A stretch of 33,836 nucleotides of DNA from Actinomycetales bacterium (lineage in GTDB: Bacteria > Actinomycetota > Actinomycetes > Actinomycetales > Kineosporiaceae), in assembly GCA_012719445.1 (NCBI GenBank), contig JAAYAH010000201.1, forward strand, positions 1 to 33,836. Direction: 5' to 3'. The translations under genes were made by a program, and so were the position numbers. The notes under the pieces were generated by a model. The model saw only the letters and a list, made by a program, of their open reading frames with translations. It ran no database searches and was not told the DNA's origin. Of the stretch, positions 1 through 6,194 are shown in pieces (position 1 is the stretch's first letter; every line of letters starts with the position of its first letter).

Positions 1-238
1 CTGATGAACACCACACGACGACCCTAGAACCCCCGCCTAGTGCGTGAAACCAACAACAACGACGGACATCACCGCAGGTCAACGCGATCCGATCTCGGCG
101 ACGGTAAGGCCGTGAGCAAACTCAGGTCCGGCCCCGTCGGTGCCGGGTGCCGGAGTGGTCGGCGACGGGCTCTCGCGGAGTGCCCGGTGGTGGGTACGGC
201 GGAGTGAATTCGAGGTCGTCCCGGCGTGATGTGCCCGC
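1..238. other. gene-free left end
   Basis: I see no convincing gene here. The short open frames on both strands have no ribosome binding site and no recognisable family signature, and they look like GC-rich chance frames. The stretch is presumably the distal upstream region of the receptor gene that starts at 504. It may also hold the far end of a neighbouring gene's upstream region that lies outside the window. Confidence 0.5.
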
Positions 239-260
239 CGGGACGGCATGGTTCGTCCCG
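239..260. promoter_or_regulatory. 7-bp inverted repeat upstream of the receptor gene
   Basis: The arms CGGGACG (239-245) and CGTCCCG (254-260) are perfect complements around an 8-nt centre. It lies just before the 20-bp tandem array. It could be a dyad operator or a small RNA hairpin; no family assignment is possible. Confidence 0.35.
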
Positions 261-268
261 ATCGTGCC

Positions 269-348
269 GGCACCAACGGGATGGTTATCGCATCAACAGG
301 ATGCTTGCGGCATCAACTGAATGGTTGTGGCATCAACGGGTTGGTTGC
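269..348 (+). repeat. four tandem 20-bp repeats
   Basis: Units begin at 269, 289, 309 and 329, exactly 20 bp apart. Each follows the pattern gGCATCAACnGGnTGgTT, with a decayed fifth unit from 349. Most differences are single-base. The period is close to two helical turns and is not a multiple of three, so it is unlikely to be coding. The array lies 156-235 bp upstream of the receptor start codon. It could be a set of protein binding sites or a slippage-generated repeat. Confidence 0.8.
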
Positions 349-373
349 GGTCTCAAGCAGGAGGAACCCGTAG

Positions 374-415
374 GTCACGACCAAGTAACGATATTCTCTG
401 TAACGGGTCGGTCAC
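374..415. promoter_or_regulatory. GlnR-box-like array, two GTNAC pairs
   Basis: Four GTNAC elements are present: GTCAC at 374, GTAAC at 385, GTAAC at 400 and GTCAC at 411. They are arranged GTCAC-n6-GTAAC-n10-GTAAC-n6-GTCAC. The n6 spacing within each pair gives the AC-n9-AC pattern described for actinobacterial GlnR, the OmpR-type nitrogen regulator. With the proposed -10 at 434-439, the sites fall at about -72 to -31, a position typical for activation. The GlnR assignment is an inference; the spacing is seen directly. Confidence 0.5.
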
Positions 416-439
416 GATGCGCATGTACGGGACTAGACT
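411..439 (+). promoter_or_regulatory. candidate promoter of the receptor gene
   Basis: The proposed -10 is TAGACT (434-439), a TAnnnT hexamer. The -35 position 17 bp upstream is a weak GTCACG (411-416), overlapping the last GlnR-like half site, which would fit an activator-dependent promoter. A small inverted repeat, ACGGT/ACCGT (456-470), lies in the predicted leader. TATTCT at 392-397 is an alternative -10. Confidence 0.3.
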
Positions 440-503
440 ACTTTCGTTCTGACAGACGGTCCTCGACCGTTTCGGGGGCTCCAGACAATCAAGGAGACAG
501 TCA

Positions 504-1772
504 ATGACCCGACATTCCCGCATGTCCCGGATCGCGGTGATTCTCGGCCTCGCAGGGCTCACTCTGATCGGTTGCGGAAATGCCGACGACCCGGCCAAGG
601 AGAAGTCCGCGTACAGGGCGGGCCCGGGCGCGAACGAAGGGAACGGGGAACTGGTCCTCGGCACTCTGCTGCCGCAGACGGGAAACCTCACCGTCCTCGG
701 CCCGGGGGAGTTCGCCGGGGTCGGCCTCGCCGTGAAGGACATCAACGCCGCCGGCGGGGTGCTCGGCAAGCCTGTCCGGAAGATCGACTCGGACTCGGGT
801 GACACCTCGACGGACATCGCGACGCAGTCGGTGAACCGGCTGCTGGTTGAGAAGGTGGACACGATCATCGGGGCGGCCTCGTCCGGGGTGTCGTTCACTG
901 TCATCGACAAGATCACTGGTGCGGGGGTCGTGCACTTCTCGGCGGCCAACACCTCGCCGAAGTTCACCGACTACCCGGACAAGGGCCTCTACTTCCGCAC
1001 CGCGCCGAGTGACGTGCTGCAGGGGCGGGGCATGGGTGAGCTCGTCATCGCCGACGGGCACCTCGACACCGTGATCATGGCTCTCGACGACCCCTACGGG
1101 ACCGGTCTGGCCGAGAACGTCGAGAAGTCGATCACCGCGGGCGGCGGGAAGGTCGTCGAGAAGATCATCTATGACCCGAAGGCGGCGAGCTACTCGGCAG
1201 AGGTGTCGAAGGTCGCGGCCGCCGAGGCCGAGGCCCTCGTCCTCATCGGGTTCGACGAGACCCGCAAGATCATTCCGGAGCTGGTGGCCCAGGGGGTCGG
1301 GCCGGACAAGCTGCCCGTCTACTTCGTCGACGGCAATCTCGGCGACTACAGCAAGGACTTCAAGCGCGGGGTGCTCAAGGGGATGAAGGGGACCCTTCCC
1401 GGCGCCGAGTCCGGCGACGACTTCCGCAAGCGCCTCCTCGAGGTCGACCCCAAGCTCACCGACTTCAGCTACGGGCCCGAGGCCTACGACGCGGCCGTCC
1501 TCACCGCCCTGGCCGCGGTGGCCGCCAAGAGCGACGCCGGTACCGCGATCGCCACGAAACTGGTGGACGTGAGCCGTGACGGGAAGAAGTGCACCACCTT
1601 CGCCGACTGCGTCGCGCTCCTGAGCAGTGGCGAGAACATCGACTACGACGGCGTGTCCGGCCCGGTGGAGTTCAGCGACAAGGGTGACCCGACGGAGGCC
1701 ACCGTCGGGATCTACCAGTACGGCGAGGACAACACGTTCAAGAACATCGAGTACCGCGCCGGAAAGATCTGA
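504..1772 (+). CDS. ABC transporter substrate-binding lipoprotein, branched-chain amino acid type
   Basis: Extracytoplasmic receptor of a HAAT-type ABC importer, 422 aa. The N-terminus is a lipoprotein signal: basic start, hydrophobic stretch, then L-I-G-C with the lipidated cysteine at residue 24. The mature part is a periplasmic-binding-protein type I fold of the LivK kind, opening with the typical LGTLLPQTG strand, then DPYGTGLAENVE near the middle. A Cys pair (KCTTFADC) near the C-terminus is a likely disulfide, common in actinobacterial members. The ATG is preceded by AAGGAG (491-496) at 7 nt. The permease and ATPase genes lie immediately downstream on the opposite strand. Ligand specificity (branched-chain or other amino acids, amides) cannot be read from sequence. 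Urea-specific UrtA is less likely because the partner ATPases have ordinary LivF/LivG P-loops. Confidence 0.93.
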   Translation: MTRHSRMSRIAVILGLAGLTLIGCGNADDPAKEKSAYRAGPGANEGNGELVLGTLLPQTGNLTVLGPGEFAGVGLAVKDINAAGGVLGKPVRKIDSDSGDTSTDIATQSVNRLLVEKVDTIIGAASSGVSFTVIDKITGAGVVHFSAANTSPKFTDYPDKGLYFRTAPSDVLQGRGMGELVIADGHLDTVIMALDDPYGTGLAENVEKSITAGGGKVVEKIIYDPKAASYSAEVSKVAAAEAEALVLIGFDETRKIIPELVAQGVGPDKLPVYFVDGNLGDYSKDFKRGVLKGMKGTLPGAESGDDFRKRLLEVDPKLTDFSYGPEAYDAAVLTALAAVAAKSDAGTAIATKLVDVSRDGKKCTTFADCVALLSSGENIDYDGVSGPVEFSDKGDPTEATVGIYQYGEDNTFKNIEYRAGKI

Positions 1773-1778
1773 TCCGAG

Positions 1779-1816
1779 CCGGAGGCGGGGCCGCGGTCAC
1801 CGGGCCCCGCCTCCGG
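1779..1816. terminator. hairpin terminator between convergent receptor and livF genes
   Basis: A perfect 14-bp stem (1779-1792 with 1803-1816) encloses a 10-nt loop, 6 nt after the receptor stop codon. No T-tract follows, as is usual for actinomycete hairpin terminators. The symmetry means it could serve either strand, but it lies 130 bp beyond the livF stop, so it mainly suits the receptor transcript. Confidence 0.75.
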
Positions 1817-1891
1817 TGTCGCATCTTCTCGGAGCCACCCCTTCCGGAGTCACCCCTTCCGGCGTCACATGTTCTCGGGGTCACCCCTTCA
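1812..1891 (+). repeat. composite 34-bp and 15-bp tandem repeats
   Basis: A 34-bp imperfect direct repeat occurs at 1812-1845 and 1858-1891. Each copy reads TCCGGnGTCnCAT, then TTCTCGG, then CACCCCTTC. Within this the 15-bp unit ggagTCACCCCTTCC recurs in register at 1831, 1846, 1861 (degenerate) and 1876. It fills the space between the terminator hairpin and the end of livF. No coding role is apparent. Confidence 0.75.
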
Positions 1892-1947
1892 GTTGGGTGC
1901 CCAGGCCGTGACACGAGTCCCCACCCGTTTCACCGGGCGCCGGGTGC

Positions 1948-2721
1948 TCAGGCCGTGGCGAGAGTCCCCAGGTAGAGCTCGACGACCTTCGGGTCGCGGG
2001 CGAGGTCGCGGCCCGAACCGGTGTGGGCGTTGCGCCCCTGGTCGAGCACGTAGCCCCGGTCGCAGATCTGGAGGCAGCGGCGGGCGTTCTGCTCGACCAT
2101 GATCACAGAGACCCCGGTCTTGTTGATCTCCTTGGTCCTGAGGAAGACCTCGTCCTGGAGCGCGGGGGAGAGCCCTGCCGACGGCTCGTCGAGGAGCAGC
2201 ACGGACGGCTCCATCATGAGCGCTCTGCCCATGGCCACCATCTGCCGCTCGCCCCCGGACAGGGAGCCTGCCCGCTGCCCGCGTCGGCTCCCGAGCGCGG
2301 GGAAGAGCGAGGCCACCACCTCGAACCGCTCCGCGAACCGGCGTGGGGCGAGGTACAGCCCCATCTCGAGGTTCTCCTCGACCGTCAGCGACGGGAACAC
2401 GTTGTTCGTCTGCGGGACGAACCCGACACCGCGGGCGACGAGCTGGTTGGGCTTGAGACGGGTGATGTCCTCCCCACGCAGCCGCACGCTGCCGGACCGC
2501 ACCGGGACGAGTCCGAACAGCGCCTTGAGCAGGGTGGACTTACCGGCGCCGTTGGGGCCGATGATCCCGACGAGCTCTCCCTCGCCACAGTGCAGGTCGG
2601 TCCCGTTGAGGATGTCCACACCGGGGAAGTAGCCGGCGACCAGAGCCGACGCCTGGACCAGCGCCGATCCCGGGAGCGGGTCCGGTGCGGGCGCCGGGCG
2701 GTCCTCCTCGTTGCCGGTCAT
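1948..2721 (-). CDS. livF: branched-chain amino acid ABC transporter ATP-binding protein LivF-type
   Basis: One of the two cytoplasmic ATPases that power the importer, 257 aa. Visible motifs are Walker A GPNGAGKS (55-62), Q-loop Q104, signature LSGGERQ (154-160), Walker B VLLLDEP (174-180) and the family-typical EQN (210-212) in place of the usual switch histidine. Its ATG overlaps the livG stop as ATGA (2718-2721), so the two are probably translationally coupled and made in equal amounts. It is the last gene of the livHMGF operon. The N-terminal 18 residues are acidic and proline-rich and extend slightly beyond the usual family start. Confidence 0.95.
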   Translation of the reverse strand: MTGNEEDRPAPAPDPLPGSALVQASALVAGYFPGVDILNGTDLHCGEGELVGIIGPNGAGKSTLLKALFGLVPVRSGSVRLRGEDITRLKPNQLVARGVGFVPQTNNVFPSLTVEENLEMGLYLAPRRFAERFEVVASLFPALGSRRGQRAGSLSGGERQMVAMGRALMMEPSVLLLDEPSAGLSPALQDEVFLRTKEINKTGVSVIMVEQNARRCLQICDRGYVLDQGRNAHTGSGRDLARDPKVVELYLGTLATA

Positions 2722-3602
2722 GGACGGTCCTCCTGGAGACTCCCGGTCAGCGGAGCGTCGTGATGGGCGCCGAGGTAGGCGTCGACGACGGCGGGGTCGG
2801 ACATCACCACGGCGGGCGGTCCCTCCGCGATCACCCTGCCCTGCGCCATGACCACCACCCAGTCCGAGATGTCGCGGACCATGTCCATGTCGTGCTCGAC
2901 GAACAGGACCGTCATGCCCTCGTCCCGGAGGGTGCGCACGTGGTCGAGCAGGGTCTGGGTCAACGCCGGGTTAACCCCTGCCATGGGCTCGTCGAGCATG
3001 ACCATCCGCGGGGAGGTCATCAGGGCGCGGGCCATCTCCAGCAGCTTGCGCTGGCCGCCGGAGAGGCTGCCCGCGTACTCGTCGCGCATCCGGCCGAGGG
3101 CGAACCGGGTCAGCAGCGCCTCGGCCCTGGCGGTGATCTCCGCCTCCTGGCGCGCCCACAGCGGCCGGACGAGGGCCCGAAGCAGCCCTTCGCCCCGCTG
3201 CTCCGGGGCGCCCAGTCGCATGTTCTCCAGCACGGTCATCCGGGAGAGCACCTTGGTGAGCTGGAAGGTCCGCACCATCCCGGACCGGACCAACCGGTGC
3301 GCCGGGACGCCGTGAACCGGCCTGCCGTCGAAGGTCCACGTTCCGTGGTCGGCCCGATCGAACCCGGTGAGCAGGTTGAACAGGGTGGTCTTCCCCGCCC
3401 CGTTGGGGCCGATGAGGGCGGTGATCGACCCGCGCTGCACCTCCAGGTGGTCGACGTCCACGGCGACGAGGCCGCCGAAGCGCCGCTGCAGGCCGTCCAC
3501 GACCAGGATCGGGTCGGGCTTCGCCGCCCCGGGTCCTCCCCGCAGGGTCTCGGGACCCGGAGGCCGGTCAGCGGGCGTCGAGGGCGATCTGTCGTGGGTC
3601 AC
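2718..3602 (-). CDS. livG: branched-chain amino acid ABC transporter ATP-binding protein LivG-type
   Basis: Second ATPase subunit of the importer, 294 aa. Walker A is GPNGAGKT (65-72), signature LSGGQ (180-184), Walker B RMVMLDEP (199-206) and switch histidine H237 in EHDMDMV. The long region between residues 130 and 165 and the C-terminal VVDAYLG are typical of LivG. The start is taken as GTG at 3602, because AAGGGA lies 6 nt upstream of it and no better start precedes the ATPase fold. This start lies inside the end of livM, giving a 35-bp overlap. About 30 N-terminal residues precede the first strand and are Pro/Gly-rich, so a slightly later start cannot be excluded. Confidence 0.93.
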   Translation of the reverse strand: MTHDRSPSTPADRPPGPETLRGGPGAAKPDPILVVDGLQRRFGGLVAVDVDHLEVQRGSITALIGPNGAGKTTLFNLLTGFDRADHGTWTFDGRPVHGVPAHRLVRSGMVRTFQLTKVLSRMTVLENMRLGAPEQRGEGLLRALVRPLWARQEAEITARAEALLTRFALGRMRDEYAGSLSGGQRKLLEMARALMTSPRMVMLDEPMAGVNPALTQTLLDHVRTLRDEGMTVLFVEHDMDMVRDISDWVVVMAQGRVIAEGPPAVVMSDPAVVDAYLGAHHDAPLTGSLQEDRP

Positions 3603-4554
3603 CGAAGATCCCTTGCGGTCGGAAGATCATGAGGAACATCAGGGCGAGACCGACGAGCATGAAGCGGACCTGGCCCACCTGGGTCGTGCTCATGAAGGTG
3701 AGCCAGCCCTCGTCGACGGCACCGCGCAGCACGGTGTCGGTCAGTGACAGCACGACCCAGAAGATCGCGGCCCCGACGACCGGGCCGAGGACCCTGGCCA
3801 CACCTCCCAGCAGCAGCACGGTGTAGGCGAAGAAGGTCAGTTCGGTCCCGTACAGGTCGGGCTGGACCGACCCCTGACCGAGCGCGTAGACGAAGCCGGC
3901 GAGGGTGCCGATCACGCCGCCGATGGCGAGGGCCTGCATCTTGTAGGCGTAGACGTTCTTGCCGAGGCCGCGCGCGGCGTCCTCGTCCTCCCGGATCCCC
4001 CGCAGCACCCGACCCCACGGGCTGCGGACCAGCAGCCACACGACGAGACAGCAGACCGCCAGCACGGTCCAGCCGACGAGCAGGACCCACAGGTCGCGCT
4101 CGTGGTAGCGCCAGGGACCGAAGCCGTAGGTCCCCGGCGGCAGCGGGTTGAGGTCGTGGAAGGGCTCCGTGAAGCCGTTGATCCCGCTGGCCCCGCCGGT
4201 GAACTCGCGCAGGGTGCTGGACCGGGCGCTGATGCGGAGGATCTCCGCGGCAGCGATCGTCGCGATGGCGAGGTAGTCGGCCCGCAGGCGGAGGGTCGGC
4301 AACCCGAGCAGCACCGAGAGGACGACCGAGCCGGCCAGCCCTGCGGCGAGGCCGACCGGCAGCGGCAGGCCGGCGCTGGCGACGACGATCGCGAGGCCGT
4401 ACGCCCCGACGGCCGCGAAGGCCGCCTGGCCGAAGTTCAGCAGCCCGGTGTAGCCGAAGTGGAGGTTCAGACCGACCGCGGCCAGGGCGTAGACGATCGT
4501 CTGCAGTCCCACCAGCGAGGTTGCCGCGTTGGTCAGGACGGTGGACCAGTCCAT
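3568..4554 (-). CDS. livM: branched-chain amino acid ABC transporter permease LivM-type
   Basis: Inner-membrane permease subunit, 328 aa, mostly hydrophobic helices. The family hallmark GYTGLLNFGQAAF is at 34-46. The EAA-like cytoplasmic loop that docks on the ATPases is at about 181-209 (GRVLRGIREDEDAARG). The C-terminus ends with the typical FRPQGIFGD. The ATG at 4554 is preceded by AAGGGG at 5 nt. It starts 10 nt after the livH stop and ends overlapping livG, so all four genes form one tight operon. Confidence 0.95.
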   Translation of the reverse strand: MDWSTVLTNAATSLVGLQTIVYALAAVGLNLHFGYTGLLNFGQAAFAAVGAYGLAIVVASAGLPLPVGLAAGLAGSVVLSVLLGLPTLRLRADYLAIATIAAAEILRISARSSTLREFTGGASGINGFTEPFHDLNPLPPGTYGFGPWRYHERDLWVLLVGWTVLAVCCLVVWLLVRSPWGRVLRGIREDEDAARGLGKNVYAYKMQALAIGGVIGTLAGFVYALGQGSVQPDLYGTELTFFAYTVLLLGGVARVLGPVVGAAIFWVVLSLTDTVLRGAVDEGWLTFMSTTQVGQVRFMLVGLALMFLMIFRPQGIFGDPRQIALDAR

Positions 4555-4564
4555 GATCGCCCCT

Positions 4565-5893
4565 TCAGCCGATACGTCCGGCGCGGCCGAGGACGCCCTG
4601 TGGCCGTACCAGGAGGATGACGATGAGGACGGCGAGAGCCCCGACGTTCTTCAGCTCCGTCGGCACCACGAGGGTGCTGAGCTCGATGAACAAACCGACG
4701 ACCAGGCTGCCGACGAGAGCGCCGAACGCGGTGCCGAGGCCGCCGAGGGTGACCGCGGCGAAGACCAGGAGCAGGATCTGGAAGCCCATCTGGAAGTTCA
4801 GGCCCTGCCCCATCCCCAGCAGGATCCCGGACAGCGCGGCCAGCCCCGCAGCCCCCGTCCAGACCGACCGGATCACCCGGTCGACGTCGATCCCCGACGC
4901 GGCGGCCAGTGCCGGGTTGTCCGCGACTGCCCGGGTCGCGGTGCCCAGCCGGGTCCGGATCAGGGCCAGCCCGCCGCCGACGAGGACGGTGACCGCGAGA
5001 CCCATGCTCACCAGGTCGACGGGCCGCATCATCACCGGCCCGAGGCCGATCCCGGCCTGGGTGGCGTAGTCCGGGTAGGACAGGGTCTCCCCGCCGGCGA
5101 AGTAGAGGAAGGTGTACCGGAGGAAGATCGCCAACCCGATGGAGACGATCATCATGGCGACCAGGCCGGTCCCGCGACGGCGCAGCCTGCTCCACAGCAC
5201 CGCATCGTTGAGCCAGCCGAACCCGCAGCTCAGCAGCAGGGTGACCGGGGCGGCGACCAGCAGCGGGAGGCCCGGCTTGGTGAAGGAGACCACTCCCAGC
5301 AGGGACACCGCGGCCGGGATGCTGAGGTAGTAGGCGACCAGGGCGCCGAAGGTGACCAGTTCGCCGTGGGCGAAGTTGGTCAGGCCCGTCGTCCCGAACA
5401 CCAGCGAGAGGCCGACCGCGGCGAGGGCGATGAGCAGCCCGAACCGCAGACCCTGCAGGGTGAGCTGGGCCACCCGGACGGTCGAGCCGCCCTCGTCCGC
5501 GGATCGCTCCGGACCGGCGCCGCCGGCCTCCAGCCGGAAGGCCACGGTTCGCGCGTTGCCCTCGTCGACGGTCGTCCGGATCGGGTTCATCCGGGGCCGG
5601 AATCCGGCGGACGCCGGGGGGAGGGTGTCGACGTCGAGGAGCACCTGGTAGGCGCCGGCCGACGGCACGTCGAGCTCCGCGGACCCGTCCGGCCGGGTGG
5701 TCCCGGTGCCGATCCTGGTCCCGTCCCGCTCGACCTCGACCGTCGCTCCCGGCACCGGATCACCGGTCGCCGTGCTGACCCGGACCCTGATCAGCTCCCC
5801 GGCGTCAGGGGCGGCGCGCGCCCCCGACGCGCCACCGAGGCAGCCCAGGGTGGCGAGGAGCAGACAGACCCCCCACCGGACACACACCCGCAT
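4565..5893 (-). CDS. livH: LivH-type permease with N-terminal signal peptide and Ig-like domain
   Basis: Permease subunit of the importer, 442 aa, well over the roughly 290-310 aa of a plain LivH. Residues 1-27 form a signal peptide (two Arg, Leu-rich core, ARA-A cleavage). Residues 33-122 look like a small beta-sandwich of the carboxypeptidase-regulatory/CNA-B kind: GDPVPGATVEVERDG, then TTRPDGSAELDVP, then a YQVLLDV strand. A short linker leads to the LivH core from about 143, with TTGLTNFAHGELVTFGA (168-184), an EAA-like loop (317-345) and the ending LVRPQGVLGR. The ATG at 5893 has GGAGGG 7 nt upstream. Frames further upstream run antisense to the next gene and are not used. The cysteine at residue 18 lies in a poor lipobox (T-L-G-C). 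The Ig domain would face outward, next to the receptor. Confidence 0.9.
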   Translation of the reverse strand: MRVCVRWGVCLLLATLGCLGGASGARAAPDAGELIRVRVSTATGDPVPGATVEVERDGTRIGTGTTRPDGSAELDVPSAGAYQVLLDVDTLPPASAGFRPRMNPIRTTVDEGNARTVAFRLEAGGAGPERSADEGGSTVRVAQLTLQGLRFGLLIALAAVGLSLVFGTTGLTNFAHGELVTFGALVAYYLSIPAAVSLLGVVSFTKPGLPLLVAAPVTLLLSCGFGWLNDAVLWSRLRRRGTGLVAMMIVSIGLAIFLRYTFLYFAGGETLSYPDYATQAGIGLGPVMMRPVDLVSMGLAVTVLVGGGLALIRTRLGTATRAVADNPALAAASGIDVDRVIRSVWTGAAGLAALSGILLGMGQGLNFQMGFQILLLVFAAVTLGGLGTAFGALVGSLVVGLFIELSTLVVPTELKNVGALAVLIVILLVRPQGVLGRAGRIG

Positions 5894-6194
5894 CAAGGCC
5901 CTCCCGCTCGAAGTGGCGCGAGCGGACGAACCGGACGCGCCAGCGTAAGACGCCAGCGGGAAAACGTGGGAGAGGCCGTGCCCCGCGTCGTCCGCTCCGT
6001 ACGGGCACTCCCCCTGGGGCCCCGGTCGGTGTCCGTCCGGGCCCGTGATGTTCCCCGAGACCGGTGCCGACCCTATCGGACCCTCCGTCCCGGTGCTCAA
6101 CCCGAGCGGATGCCCGTCGATGCACAGAGTGGAGGGTGCGTCGGATCTCCCCGGCGCGGGCGACAGCCGCAGCGGACGCAGGTAGGAGCGAGTC
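5894..6194. other. divergent intergenic region livH / sugar transferase
   Basis: This 301-bp gap must hold the promoters of the leftward liv operon and the rightward sugar transferase gene. Apart from the TACGCT noted on the minus strand and a weak TATCGG (6074-6079) on the plus strand, I see no gene, strong dyad or RNA signature. No GTNAC-n6-GNNAC pair like that before the receptor gene was found. Confidence 0.5.
5942..5947 (-). promoter_or_regulatory. candidate -10 of the livHMGF operon
   Basis: On the minus strand the hexamer TACGCT fits TAnnnT and lies 49 bp before the livH start. No convincing -35 is seen 17 bp upstream, as is common in actinomycetes. A short direct repeat, CGCCAGCG, surrounds it. 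Confidence 0.25.

Noticed and set aside
269-348. CRISPR array
   Set aside because: The units are directly adjacent 20-bp tandem copies with no spacers, and no cas genes are near.
226-507. 93-codon open frame whose stop overlaps the receptor start codon as ATGA
   Set aside because: It runs through the 20-bp tandem array, whose period is not a multiple of three, and through the promoter and GlnR-like sites. It has no ribosome binding site and no family signature.
5838-5840. LivH as a lipoprotein (cysteine at residue 18)
   Set aside because: The residues before it, T-L-G, do not fit a lipobox, which needs a Leu/Val/Ile at -3. A normal signal-peptidase site (ARA-A) follows at 27.
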